From Shewanella sp. GD04112 (GTDB taxonomy: Bacteria > Pseudomonadota > Gammaproteobacteria > Enterobacterales > Shewanellaceae): 64,000 nt of DNA. The notes beneath the pieces are model-generated. The model did no database searches, was not told where the DNA came from, and was given only the letters and a program-made list of their open reading frames with translations. Within the stretch, counting starts at the first letter, position 1. Every line of letters starts with the position of its first letter. Positions 24,554 to 33,478 of the stretch are shown piece after piece. The stretch spans positions 124,001 through 188,000 of the forward strand of contig NZ_JAOEAL010000002.1 in the NCBI RefSeq assembly GCF_029835735.1, read 5' to 3'. The position numbers and the translations under genes are program-made.

Positions 24554-24766
24554 TTAGTCAGAAATCAAATCTGAAACTGACACCATTAAAGCTTCAGATA
24601 TCTGATAGATTTTAGTAAGTGTGATGTTTTGATCGCCACGCTCAATGTGCCCCATATAACTGCGGTCGATGCCTGCTAGATCGGCCAAGGCTTCCTGTGA
24701 CAATCCTTTTTCTTTTCTTATCTGGCGTACTCTTTCCCCAAATGCGACTAAACGTGGATCTTTCAT
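24554..24766 (-). CDS. XRE-family transcriptional regulator
   Basis: This protein of about 70 residues is almost entirely one helix-turn-helix domain (GERVRQIRKEKGLSQEALADLAGIDRSYMGHIERGDQNITL), like controller (C) proteins of restriction systems. It is convergent with the CBASS end of the defence operon and divergent from the 24889 gene. ATG 24766 is preferred over TTG 24781. Repeats between it and the 24889 gene could be its operator. Control of the defence operon is plausible but indirect, since the operon promoter lies 14 kb away. Confidence 0.88.
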   Translation of the reverse strand: MKDPRLVAFGERVRQIRKEKGLSQEALADLAGIDRSYMGHIERGDQNITLTKIYQISEALMVSVSDLISD

Positions 24767-24807
24767 AACAGCCCTGTTCAAAAAACAGAACTATCACTAA
24801 GTAACGA

Positions 24808-24831
24808 ATATATCGCCACGGGATATATCGC
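24808..24831. promoter_or_regulatory. Paired ATATATCGC repeats, candidate XRE operator
   Basis: ATATATCGC occurs at 24808-24816 and again at 24823-24831, 15 bp apart, in the divergent promoter region between the XRE gene and the 24889 gene. Two half sites at this spacing suit a small dimeric HTH regulator controlling one or both promoters. Binding is inferred. Confidence 0.4.
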
Positions 24832-24888
24832 TCATTCTGTGGATTTTGCGTTACTCTTTACCCATCATAAGAAAATTGGGAAGAGCGA

Positions 24889-25344
24889 ATGTGGAACAGT
24901 AGTCAACAAAAGCAGCTGGAACGAATACTGAATCACCCAGGACTTAAGTTTAGAAAAGTCAGCAAATACAGATACCAACTCTATTACAAAGATCGTCAAT
25001 GGTACTTATGGCCTAGGTCTGGGCGCTACCAACATATCTCACCTACCGGCGTAACATCAGAAGTATTCATTGGTGAACTATCAGACTTCTATCACCGCTA
25101 TCTGACCGGGGAGCTAGATTTGCCAGAAAACTTCGGCAAGATCTGGTCTAAAGATGATGAAGAGCTGCTATACGATATGATTGACCTAGCCTATACATGT
25201 AGACAAATTGCCGAAGAGCTAAAACGACATCCAGCTAGTATAGTTACGCGATTGGCTAGGTTTCTTGATGATGAGAGCCTTCTGAGTCGGCTCAATGAAG
25301 ATATGTATGATGTAGCTGTAAAGGAACTAGTTGACTGGGATTAA
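24889..25344 (+). CDS. Hypothetical protein with HTH-like C-terminus
   Basis: I do not recognise this 151-residue family. The N-terminal half is rich in Tyr, Arg and Trp (KYRYQLYYKDRQWYLWPRSG). The C-terminal half holds a helix-turn-helix-like stretch, DLAYTCRQIAEELKRHPASIVTRLARFL (about 103-130). It is divergent from the XRE gene across a repeat-bearing promoter region and converges on the truncated hsdM by 4 nt. GAAGAG lies upstream of the ATG. A DNA-binding role within the defence island is a guess. Confidence 0.6.
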   Translation: MWNSSQQKQLERILNHPGLKFRKVSKYRYQLYYKDRQWYLWPRSGRYQHISPTGVTSEVFIGELSDFYHRYLTGELDLPENFGKIWSKDDEELLYDMIDLAYTCRQIAEELKRHPASIVTRLARFLDDESLLSRLNEDMYDVAVKELVDWD

Positions 25345-26078
25345 GCCGCTGACTTTGTAACACTATTTAGAAAAACTCCAAGATGGCATTTACTAAAACA
25401 AATTGAAGATGACATTGTGTAGAACTGACCGCCTTTCTTGCCTTCAGCAAGGGCAAATTCACCCAAGAAGTATTCGTAGATATGTCCAAGAATATCTTTG
25501 CTGTTAAGTGATTTGTGCGTGAACGGGATCGTCGCAATCAGGTTGATAAGCTCATTCAATTTCGCTTGGTCGATTTTGAGCGACGCGTAGTGCTTGTTCA
25601 GTACGCCTTTGAGTTTTGGGTTATCACGCTCAATGCCCTCCAGCGCGTTATCAATCAAGTGACCGACAGAGGTGATTTTCTTAGGCTTACCGTCAATCAC
25701 CAAATCAGCACCGCCAATCACCAGCGGGCCGTTGTCTTGCAGGAACTTCCAACGGGATTCAGTCGGTAGCCAAAACACGTTTTTCTCGGTGTAGAAATCG
25801 CGAACTTCTAGCTCGGTGGCGATCTCTTCCGCCAATTCTTCTTGTGAGAAATCAGCCGGATCTAAGTAATACTCATGCTCTGGGTTAGTGAGGTCGGCTT
25901 TAATCTCATCCTGACGCATGGAGAACGCATCTGAGACGTATTTGACGAAGATTAGCCCTAAGACAGCGTGTTTGTATTGCGCGGCGTCGAGCGTTGCTCT
26001 GAGTTTGTCAGCAGCATTCCATAGCTTCTTTTCTAATGATTTTAGAAATTCTTGTTCCAGTTCGTTCATCTTTGGCAA
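25341..26078 (-). pseudogene. Truncated second hsdM (N-terminal half only)
   Basis: The minus-strand frame encodes a typical HsdM N-terminus (LEKKLWNAADKLRATLDAAQYKHAVLGLIFVKYVSDAF...) through ...LGHIYEYFLGEFALAEGKKGGQFYT. The match then stops and about 24 unrelated residues follow to the stop. Everything C-terminal is missing, including the SAM-binding and NPPF catalytic motifs, so no methylase can result. The sequence is a different HsdM lineage from the intact one at 12275. The break at about 25425 marks a recombination or insertion junction at the edge of the island. Confidence 0.85.
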
Positions 26079-26179
26079 CTTTTGTGACGTTTAGATCGAA
26101 AAACAATACCTCGAAATTGGCATGTTTTCATTGGTTTGTGCCTTACTTTAAATGTTTTCTATCAAAAAGAGGACATAAG

Positions 26180-26779
26180 ATGATGGACGCTTGGAACAAG
26201 GGCATACGTGTTGGGCAGAAGAAAGCGCTGAAACTGGAGGATATTTGGCGAATTCGTATTCGGCTGGAGTTGGAAAAGCGCTTTGAAGAGTTGTCGCTGT
26301 TTAATCTGGCGGTCGATAGCAAACTTCGCTCTTGTGACTTACTGAGCCTGAAAGTTCGCGATGTCTCCCGCAGCGGAACAGTGCTATCCAGAACCACCAT
26401 CCGACAACAGAAGACCCATCGAGAAGTCCAGTTTGAGATCACCCCTAAAACACAGCAAGCCTTATCGCAGTGGATCTTTACCAATCATCTGGAAATGGCG
26501 GACTACTTGTTCCCGAGTTACCGGCGCAAAGGCCAACATTTGTCTTACCACTACTACCTGACGCTGGTAAATCGCTGGGTAAGTGATATTGGGCTCGATA
26601 CCAGTCAGTACGGAACCCATTCGTTACGGCGAACCAAAGCATCATTAATTTATGCCAAAACCAAGAACTTACGCGCTATTCAATTACTTCTTGGTCATGC
26701 TAAGTTAGAAAGCACGATTGAATACCTTGGTGTCGAGATCGAGGATGCACTAAGGATTTCGGAGAGTTGTGAGACCTAG
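26180..26779 (+). CDS. Small tyrosine recombinase/integrase
   Basis: This protein of about 199 residues consists essentially of the catalytic domain of a tyrosine recombinase: first Arg in VDSKLRSCDLLSLKV, HxxR in THSLRRTKASLIY, second His in LLGHAKLESTI and nucleophile Tyr in EYLGVEIED. There is no N-terminal core-binding domain, as in short plasmid or cassette-type recombinases. ATG 26180, with AAAAAGAGGA just upstream, is preferred to any start inside the preceding region. It sits between the truncated hsdM and the RloC-like gene, so it may have mediated rearrangement of this junction. Confidence 0.85.
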   Translation: MMDAWNKGIRVGQKKALKLEDIWRIRIRLELEKRFEELSLFNLAVDSKLRSCDLLSLKVRDVSRSGTVLSRTTIRQQKTHREVQFEITPKTQQALSQWIFTNHLEMADYLFPSYRRKGQHLSYHYYLTLVNRWVSDIGLDTSQYGTHSLRRTKASLIYAKTKNLRAIQLLLGHAKLESTIEYLGVEIEDALRISESCET

Positions 26780-26828
26780 GGTATCTTCCCAAGATTTAAT
26801 ATTAACTTCTCAGAGAGGTAGGTGTGCA

Positions 26829-29069
26829 GTGATACGCTCATTAAAATTAGCAAACGTTGCAACATACAATGCTTCAGGTGTTCATTTGTCTGACCTAAAA
26901 AAGATCAATTTCATCTATGGCGCTAATGGTTGCGGCAAAACCACTGCATCAACTTACTTAAGTCAACCCAATGATGACAAGTATCAGCACTGCCAAATCA
27001 TATGGGAAAACGAGCGACCATTAGGCACTCTAGTTTATAACAAAGCATTCAGAGAAAAGAATTTTGGCTCTAGTGATATCGCTGGTGTTTTCACGCTTGG
27101 CCAAGCGACAAAAGAACAGATTGATTCCATCAAAGAAAAAAAAGCATCATTGCAAAATGAACAAGATCAGATTGCACGCCTTATTGTTAGTTTAAATCAG
27201 CAGACGGATGCCACTAATGATGCAGAGAATGATATAACTGAACGTTGCTGGAAAGTCTTTAAATCTTATGAATCCGAATTTCGCTCTGCGTTAACAGGCT
27301 CCATTGGTAGTAAGGCAAGATTCCGAGACAAAATGCTTTCAGAGCTAACTAACACGGGTTCTACAGCACTCTTATCACTAGAAGAATTACAAACAAAAGG
27401 CAAAACCTTACTGGGAGAGAGACCACCTGTTTACCCTTTACTCAGCTCTTCAACTAGCACAACCCTTCCAACGATAGAAGAAGATAGTATTTGGTCAAAA
27501 GTAATTATTGGTAAATCCGATGTTGCAATTTCAGAGCTAATCTCGCACCTCAGTAATAATGACTGGGTAAACCAAGGTAGAAATTACATAGGATCAGACT
27601 CTCGTTGCCCATTCTGCCAACAGAATACGATTGATGATGAGTTTAAAAAAGAACTTGAAAGATATTTTGATGACACGTTCTTAAGAGACATTGAACAGGT
27701 CAAAACATTGGAACGTTCATACCGGAGTATGACAGATAGTCTTCTTGAAGAATTTCAAAACACTCTGGATACGGAGAAGAAAAATACCGATACGAAGCTC
27801 GATACTGACCTATATCAAACTCATTTAACCTCCCTAAAGAACATCATAAAGTCTAATCACTTAGAGTTCGTTTCAAAATCTGAAAAAGCGAGCTTACAAG
27901 TAAATGTTACAAGCTCCAGAGCGGAAATAGCTAAACTTAACAGCTTAATTAAAGAAGCAAACGACACCCTGAATAAACATAACAAACTAGCCCGAGACTT
28001 CGACTCTTCTCTAGCTGTTTTTATTCAAGAGATTTGGCGATTCTTAACGAATCAAATAGAAGACGACTTAAAGAAGTACAACAAAGGAACTAAAGGACGA
28101 AATAAAGCTGTCACAAAGATATCTGAAAACCTTACCCAAAGAAGAACTAAGGAATCTGGGCTAACACGGGATATTAAAGATCTGAGTCGAAATATGACAA
28201 GTGTCCAACCTACAGTCGATGAAATAAATAGGTTGTTGGTTGGATTTGGCTTCCTTAACTTCAAAATATCCCCATCAACAACTCTTCCGAACCATTACAG
28301 TATTGAACGCCTAGATGGAGAACAAGCTCAAGATACTTTGAGTGAAGGAGAAGTAACCTTCATTACTTTCCTCTACTTCTATCAACTAACCCGTGGTTCG
28401 TTTTCCGAAGAAGAAATAGCTGAAGATCGGGTTGTAGTTATCGATGATCCAATATCAAGTCTTGATAGCAACGTACTTTATATTGTTAGTGCTCTGGTTA
28501 AAGACCTCATTCGAGAAATCAAAACAGATCAAGAGTCCAGTATAAAGCAACTTATCTTATTGACTCACAATGTGTATTTCCATAAAGAGGCTTCATTTCA
28601 AAATGGTCGTTCAAATGGCTGTAAGGACACAAATTTTTGGATCTTAAGAAAAGCTAACAATGTCACTAGTGTAAGCGCATACGAACAAAAGAATCCTATT
28701 GAATCATCATACGAATTACTCTGGCGTGAGTTAAAAGAACGAAATGCAAACTCCGGTATTACCATCCAAAACACGATGCGTAGAATAATTGAGAACTACT
28801 TCAAGATTCTCGGACGCTTTAGTGATGACGATATATTATCAAAATTTGAAAATTTGCAGGAGCAACAAATTTGCAACTCACTAATGTATTGGATTAATGA
28901 TGGTTCCCACTGTCTCCCAGACGACCTTTATATTCAGCATCCAGATGACTCAACAGAGTTATATATATCTGTGTTCAAAAAAGTCTTTGATTATGCTGGC
29001 CATCTCTCACACTACAATATGATGATGGGAGAAGAAGCAGACTCAACACCTATAGAGTTACCGATGTAG
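26829..29069 (+). CDS. RloC/PrrC-like zinc-hook AAA ATPase (AAA_13)
   Basis: This is a 747-codon SMC/Rad50-like ATPase. Walker A YGANGCGKTT lies near residue 30, coiled coils near 95-125 and 300-420, and a CPFC zinc hook near 255. The LSEGEVTFITFL signature is near 510, Walker B VVVIDDPISSLDSN near 550, and LLTHNVYFHKEA after it. The C-terminal part has MRRIIENYF and, about 39 residues later, GSHC, compatible with the Arg-x3-Glu...His triad of tRNA anticodon nucleases, but I cannot confirm that. RloC proteins are DNA-damage-responsive tRNA-cutting defence factors. GTG 26829 follows AGAGAGGTAGG; the ATG at 26769 lies inside the integrase gene. Confidence 0.75.
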   Translation: MIRSLKLANVATYNASGVHLSDLKKINFIYGANGCGKTTASTYLSQPNDDKYQHCQIIWENERPLGTLVYNKAFREKNFGSSDIAGVFTLGQATKEQIDSIKEKKASLQNEQDQIARLIVSLNQQTDATNDAENDITERCWKVFKSYESEFRSALTGSIGSKARFRDKMLSELTNTGSTALLSLEELQTKGKTLLGERPPVYPLLSSSTSTTLPTIEEDSIWSKVIIGKSDVAISELISHLSNNDWVNQGRNYIGSDSRCPFCQQNTIDDEFKKELERYFDDTFLRDIEQVKTLERSYRSMTDSLLEEFQNTLDTEKKNTDTKLDTDLYQTHLTSLKNIIKSNHLEFVSKSEKASLQVNVTSSRAEIAKLNSLIKEANDTLNKHNKLARDFDSSLAVFIQEIWRFLTNQIEDDLKKYNKGTKGRNKAVTKISENLTQRRTKESGLTRDIKDLSRNMTSVQPTVDEINRLLVGFGFLNFKISPSTTLPNHYSIERLDGEQAQDTLSEGEVTFITFLYFYQLTRGSFSEEEIAEDRVVVIDDPISSLDSNVLYIVSALVKDLIREIKTDQESSIKQLILLTHNVYFHKEASFQNGRSNGCKDTNFWILRKANNVTSVSAYEQKNPIESSYELLWRELKERNANSGITIQNTMRRIIENYFKILGRFSDDDILSKFENLQEQQICNSLMYWINDGSHCLPDDLYIQHPDDSTELYISVFKKVFDYAGHLSHYNMMMGEEADSTPIELPM

Positions 29070-29560
29070 CGCATAGCAAATGCCAATGGGTGACTCTTGC
29101 CTAAGTCGCTTCTGTCCCAAAATGGGCATTTTACTTCTCATAAAACGAGCCATTTCACCAAAAGTTAACTTAAGTCTGCTTTAGCTTTAATAGTGCCGAT
29201 TTGTCCAAAATGGAATTTTATATAACTCTTTGAATAATTGATGTTTATCTGGATTTCGTTCTTTACATTTAATCCCTAACCGTGTCAAAAATAGAAGCTG
29301 AAATTTTGTTTTAATTGTGTAATATTAATAACTGATGTCAACCTCAGGTTGTCTCAATCCTTCACACCTAAAGCTACAACACATAAATCTCATATAGCTG
29401 AAATAAAGCAAAGAATGCAGCGCCAAGTCATGCACGGTATTGGTACGTCTGTACCTTTTACATTTTCAGATTGAATGAACTTTGCTAGGTCGAGTTCGGG
29501 CACCTACCAATCTTCTATTCGAGAATTTAATTTCTGCCTAGTAAATACGAGGAAAACTTC
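29070..29560. other. Intergenic region, no gene seen
   Basis: This is 491 bp of AT-rich sequence between the RloC-like gene and the tandem AAA+ gene. It has a small AAAATGGGCATTTT palindrome near 29137 and a GAGGAAA ribosome-binding site before 29561. I found no open frame with a recognisable product. Confidence 0.5.
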
Positions 29561-31594
29561 ATGCTAAAACGCGCTAAACCCTCGCGCCAATGGCGTGCCC
29601 ATCACTGCCACTATCTGGCGTGCCGCTACAGTGAGGAGTTAATCCTCTCAGTCATTAACGACGATGAAAATGTGACGTCCTCTGTTCTGGGGGCTTTAAC
29701 GGGCGAGTCTGTCGAACCCTTTATGCGCGTGAGCTTGGATGAGGTATTAGTCAAACTCCAGAGTAAAGACCGCGCACCGCAGAACACTGAAATGGTGCAC
29801 CATAATGCACTATTTCTTTGTCAGCTGTTCGGCTTAATGCCGCAGATGCAGTCGGTGGTTGAATTCATGATAGTGATGAATGCCAATGCTGGACTCAAGG
29901 AGCTGACAGACTCACTCGTCGATGCCGACTTCGGTGTGCTTGAACGTATGTTACAGGCAAAAGCCAAGCTGGATTTAGAAATCATCCTTTCGCAGTTAGC
30001 CGTGTTCGAGCGGTATCAGCTGATTTCTGACGCATCACTGGATGACCCTTCCCAGTTGATTATGCCCACTGCCTTGGTGTCGATATTAGTGAAGTGCAAG
30101 CTCACCAGTGCCGTGGACTTTCTAGCACCGATGCTCAGTAAAAGCCCCGAGGCACAATTTGACCTGTCGCAGTTTGCGCATGTGAATACTGACTTACTGG
30201 CAAAGTACCTAACCGCCATTACCAAAGCCCCTATCGTCGGCGTGAATATTCTGCTCTACGGCAAGGCGGGGACAGGTAAAACTGAGTTGGCTCGAACACT
30301 GGCGAAGACGGTAAAACGCAGCCTGCTTGAAGTGAAAAGTGAACAGCTCATCGAGAACCGATACCGCAGTAATAGCAGCTACGGAAAAGCGACGACGTTA
30401 CGTCTTGCCCATCTTAATTTATTACAAGGACTGCTATCTGGTAGTGAAGACAGTTTGCTATTGGTCGATGAATGCGAAGCGCTGTTTCTGCAAGCGGATG
30501 AGCAGTATTCCAAAGAACGGGTAATGCAGGCATTAGAGCAAAACCGTGTACCTGCCATTTGGATAACCAACCACGTGGACTTACTGGAGCCGAGCTTTAT
30601 TCGCCGTTTTAAGTTGGTCATGGAAGTGCCTGTACCGGATGAACCCTTTGCTTATGCTATCCAGCAGCAGTTACTCACATCACTGAAGGTCTCTGAAGAT
30701 TACCGCCTGTTATTGGCTGAGAAACCCAATGTCACACCTGCCATGGTCGGTAATGCAGCGCATGTTGCCATGACACTCAAGCTTAAAGGTGGCAAGGCTG
30801 AATCAATCGTGGATGAAGTTATAGAAGCCACACTGGAAGCCTGCGGTGAAGAAACACCACCCCCGAAGTATCAAGGTGAATTGGCATTTGATAGCAGCAT
30901 GTTCAGCTTTAAACACAACGGCAGTTCAACCACTGAGGTACTCGCCTCAATCAACCATGCGGTTGAACATGCCCTGCCGATTAGGGTAATGCTCAGTGGT
31001 CCTACTGGAACAGGCAAAACAGCATGGGTACACCACTTAGCCCAGATGCACGGCTATGAGCTGATGCACATCAAATGCTCTGACGTACTAAGCAAGTATG
31101 TCGGCGACAGTGAGCAGAACGTCGCTAGGCTCTTCAGACAAGCGCACAAGCAGCAAAAGCTGATGCTCATTGATGAAGTTGATAGTCTGCTCAGCAAGCG
31201 TGATAGCGCTCATGCGCTCTATGAAGTGCAGCTCGTGAATGAGCTACTGTCACAGCTTGAGTGCAACACCATGCCAGTGTTTGCAGCTACTAACGCGCTT
31301 GCCAGTATCGACAGTGCGGTTATGCGCCGCTTTGACGTTAAGTTAGAGTGTGACTATCTGAACTCTGAGCAGCGCCAAGCACTATATAAGCAGGTCTTTG
31401 GCGTTAAACGCCTGACCAACCAAGAGATAAGCACCCTAAACACGCTAAACCAATTAACGCCTGGCGATTTCGCCATCTTGGCAAGACGCCAACGTTTTGA
31501 ACCTAAGCGCGACCACCGCGCGACTGCCCTTGTACTTCTCACTGCCGAGAACAACCGCAAGCAAGGGCAACCTCGTATCGGATTTATCCGCTAA
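29561..31594 (+). CDS. Tandem AAA+ ATPase
   Basis: This 677-residue protein has two complete AAA+ modules. Module 1 has Walker A YGKAGTGKTE near residue 232, Walker B LLLVDECEALF near 299 and an arginine-bearing FIRRFK. Module 2 has Walker A GPTGTGKTA near 479, YVGDSEQNV as a pore-loop-like segment, Walker B LMLIDEVDSLL near 533 and a VMRRFD arginine-finger region. About 200 helical residues precede them, without a match I know. This is the architecture of a p97/ClpB-like remodeller. It has its own ribosome-binding site and is followed about 120 bp later by a GIY-YIG gene. A defence role is suggested only by location. Confidence 0.85.
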   Translation: MLKRAKPSRQWRAHHCHYLACRYSEELILSVINDDENVTSSVLGALTGESVEPFMRVSLDEVLVKLQSKDRAPQNTEMVHHNALFLCQLFGLMPQMQSVVEFMIVMNANAGLKELTDSLVDADFGVLERMLQAKAKLDLEIILSQLAVFERYQLISDASLDDPSQLIMPTALVSILVKCKLTSAVDFLAPMLSKSPEAQFDLSQFAHVNTDLLAKYLTAITKAPIVGVNILLYGKAGTGKTELARTLAKTVKRSLLEVKSEQLIENRYRSNSSYGKATTLRLAHLNLLQGLLSGSEDSLLLVDECEALFLQADEQYSKERVMQALEQNRVPAIWITNHVDLLEPSFIRRFKLVMEVPVPDEPFAYAIQQQLLTSLKVSEDYRLLLAEKPNVTPAMVGNAAHVAMTLKLKGGKAESIVDEVIEATLEACGEETPPPKYQGELAFDSSMFSFKHNGSSTTEVLASINHAVEHALPIRVMLSGPTGTGKTAWVHHLAQMHGYELMHIKCSDVLSKYVGDSEQNVARLFRQAHKQQKLMLIDEVDSLLSKRDSAHALYEVQLVNELLSQLECNTMPVFAATNALASIDSAVMRRFDVKLECDYLNSEQRQALYKQVFGVKRLTNQEISTLNTLNQLTPGDFAILARRQRFEPKRDHRATALVLLTAENNRKQGQPRIGFIR

Positions 31595-31714
31595 ATTTTA
31601 AAGTCAGCTCGAACTCAGTAAATATTGTGACGTGATATAAGTTAAAATCGATTTTTAATAAAGATACAGTATTCTACCTATTGTAATTAATTAAGTTCAT
31701 CCATGGAGCAGAAA

Positions 31715-32461
31715 ATGAAGTTTTCGCAGAGAGTGAAGGAACATCTAGGGTTTTATGTTTATGCGTTAATTGACCCATTTACAGGGAAAATATTTTATGT
31801 AGGTAAAGCATCTGGGAATAACCGTGCATTTGACCATCTAAAGGAAAATGTTAAAGAGTCTAGAAAGACGACGATGATCGATCAAATACGCAGTCTAGGA
31901 CGAGAGCCTCTGGTTGAGATTCTCCGTAGTGGTTTATCCAGCGAGGATGTGGCCTTTGAGGTTGAGGCGGCGATTATTGATTCGATTGGAATGGAAAATC
32001 TTACTAACGAGGTTCGGGGACACGGAGTTTCGCGTGGGCGCATGAAGGTTGAGGAGCTAAAGTACTTTGATGCAGACCCTATATGTGTAAGTAACATCGA
32101 TGAGAAATGTATGATGTTTTTCATCAATCGAACTTATTCACCGACTCTATCTGAAAATCGCTTATACGATTATGTAAGACAATTTTGGCACAACGTATCG
32201 GCTAAAAAACGTGAGAGTTTAGAATATAAAACTGCATTAGCAATCGTTGATAGCACTGTGGTGGAAGTCTATAACATCGTGGCTTGGTATCCAGCGGGAA
32301 CCACTTTATCAACCCGAGTGTATCAGGGAGATAGTGATAGCAATCGCTGGGAGTTTGTTGGGCAAAAAATTTCTGAGCATACACTTTACGGAAAGCGTCT
32401 TGTAGACGAATCGGGTGATGACTTAACAGCCAATCAATTAGGCTACGGCTATATCAATTAA
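31715..32461 (+). CDS. LEM-3-like GIY-YIG nuclease-domain protein
   Basis: This protein of about 248 residues has an N-terminal GIY-YIG domain of the LEM-3-like type (FYVYALIDPFTGKIFYVGKASGNRA-like, about 10-36), with Arg in LGREPLVEIL and Glu in VAFEVEAAIID as candidate catalytic residues. The C-terminal 120 residues form a second conserved region with SAKKRESLEYKTALAIVDSTVVEVYNI and GDSDSNRWEFVGQ. ATG 31715, with GGAGCAG upstream, is preferred to ATG 31703. It follows the tandem AAA+ gene on the same strand with its own leader. The nuclease substrate is unknown. Confidence 0.8.
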   Translation: MKFSQRVKEHLGFYVYALIDPFTGKIFYVGKASGNNRAFDHLKENVKESRKTTMIDQIRSLGREPLVEILRSGLSSEDVAFEVEAAIIDSIGMENLTNEVRGHGVSRGRMKVEELKYFDADPICVSNIDEKCMMFFINRTYSPTLSENRLYDYVRQFWHNVSAKKRESLEYKTALAIVDSTVVEVYNIVAWYPAGTTLSTRVYQGDSDSNRWEFVGQKISEHTLYGKRLVDESGDDLTANQLGYGYIN

Positions 32462-33040
32462 TTTATAGAAGCAGACTGCTAATCAACTGACTGACCATGT
32501 GTTATCACACTTGGTCAGCGTGAAATCCTGCCAATCCAAGAGTCGAAGCCAAGTCGCAAAAAGGAAGGGGAAACTTCTTCCCTACACTCAGAGATTGAGG
32601 AAATTTGGAAATGTCTACTTTAATTGGACTAGCTCAGGCTTGATCTTGTTGTGAAATAGTAAACTCGGCGACTAGATAAGAGGTATTTTTTACACCTCAG
32701 ACAATCTGGGAACTACTAATTTAGGATGAATGTTACTCGGAACTTTCCTACCTTAGCCAGCGCAGTTAAGGCGCTTTTGTCCCAGAGCGACAGACATTTT
32801 AAGTTGTACCACAAAACACTATAACGAATATTAATTCGTATTTCGTTACTTTTTATGCAATCCGTTAGCAGTAACCAATATGAGGTTTAGTAAGGAAAAT
32901 TTCCAGTAACTTACGGCACTAATTCAATCGCTCTAAATGATAATGGGGCAAAAATGTGCTAACTCTTAATCCGCACATTCACCAAAAGAGCCAAAAAATA
33001 TCAAACTATTATATAAATGATCAAACATTATTAAGAATTA
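32462..33040. other. Long intergenic region
   Basis: This region of about 580 bp between the GIY-YIG gene and the end of the leftward transfer operon holds no convincing coding frame. Its right end carries the start of a 20-bp iteron-like repeat array. It marks the point where the transfer operon stops and defence cargo begins. Confidence 0.5.
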
Positions 33041-33060
33041 TCAAACTATTATATAAACGC
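32999..33060. repeat. Three 20-bp iteron-like direct repeats
   Basis: TCAAAC recurs at 33001, 33021 and 33041, exactly 20 bp apart. The outer two copies share the 19-mer TATCAAACTATTATATAAA and the middle one is TCAAACATTATTAAGAA. The AT-rich, helically phased array resembles binding sites for a replication initiator or partition protein. No Rep gene is in the window. Confidence 0.6.
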
Positions 33061-33148
33061 ACAACACCGATAAGGCCTTGGAGGTTTCCGGCATCCCAGG
33101 CATAAACAAAGGCTGGTCGAGTTGAATAAAAGATGTTGCTACGTCCAT
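33041..33148 (-). CDS. Short open frame, possibly a truncated transfer gene
   Basis: A 35-residue frame (MDVATSFIQLDQPLFMPG...) starts 18 bp beyond the stop of the 33167 gene on the same strand and ends inside the 20-bp repeats. It could be the intact 5' end of the next gene of the transfer operon, cut off by the rearrangement. It may also be chance; there is no family match. Confidence 0.3.
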   Translation of the reverse strand: MDVATSFIQLDQPLFMPGMPETSKALSVLCVYIIV

Positions 33149-33166
33149 GATTTCCTTCTGATAACG

Positions 33167-33469
33167 TCAAATAGGTGTTGAGCTAACCCGTATTGGGTGA
33201 TGTTGATAGGATTTAGCCAGTAAGCGGCTAATGCCCTTGGCCAGTTTTATTCCCCCTAAGCCCATAGCCTGCCAATAAAGGCAGTCAAGCGCCCCTAAGC
33301 AAAGCGCGATTTTATAGATCTCTTGTGACCGCTCAACGGCACGAGTTAACTCTGATTTGCTCGCGCTAAAGTGCCGACGTAAATGAACACGGATGGGACG
33401 CTGTTGGCGTAAGCCCATAACATTTTCGTCATCGCCGGTGATTTTTTTGGCTGCTTTCTTACTGGCCAT
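33167..33469 (-). CDS. Hypothetical small protein in the transfer operon
   Basis: I do not recognise this 100-residue basic protein. The N-terminus is Lys-rich (MASKKAAKKITGDDEN), followed by RPIRVHLRRHFSASKSELTRAVERSQEIYKIALCLGALDCLYWQAMGLGGIKLAKGI, which suggests an amphipathic helical segment. It is the last complete gene of the leftward operon, 9 bp after its neighbour, with AGGCAGG upstream of the ATG. Confidence 0.55.
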   Translation of the reverse strand: MASKKAAKKITGDDENVMGLRQQRPIRVHLRRHFSASKSELTRAVERSQEIYKIALCLGALDCLYWQAMGLGGIKLAKGISRLLAKSYQHHPIRVSSTPI

Positions 33470-33478
33470 ACATCCTGC

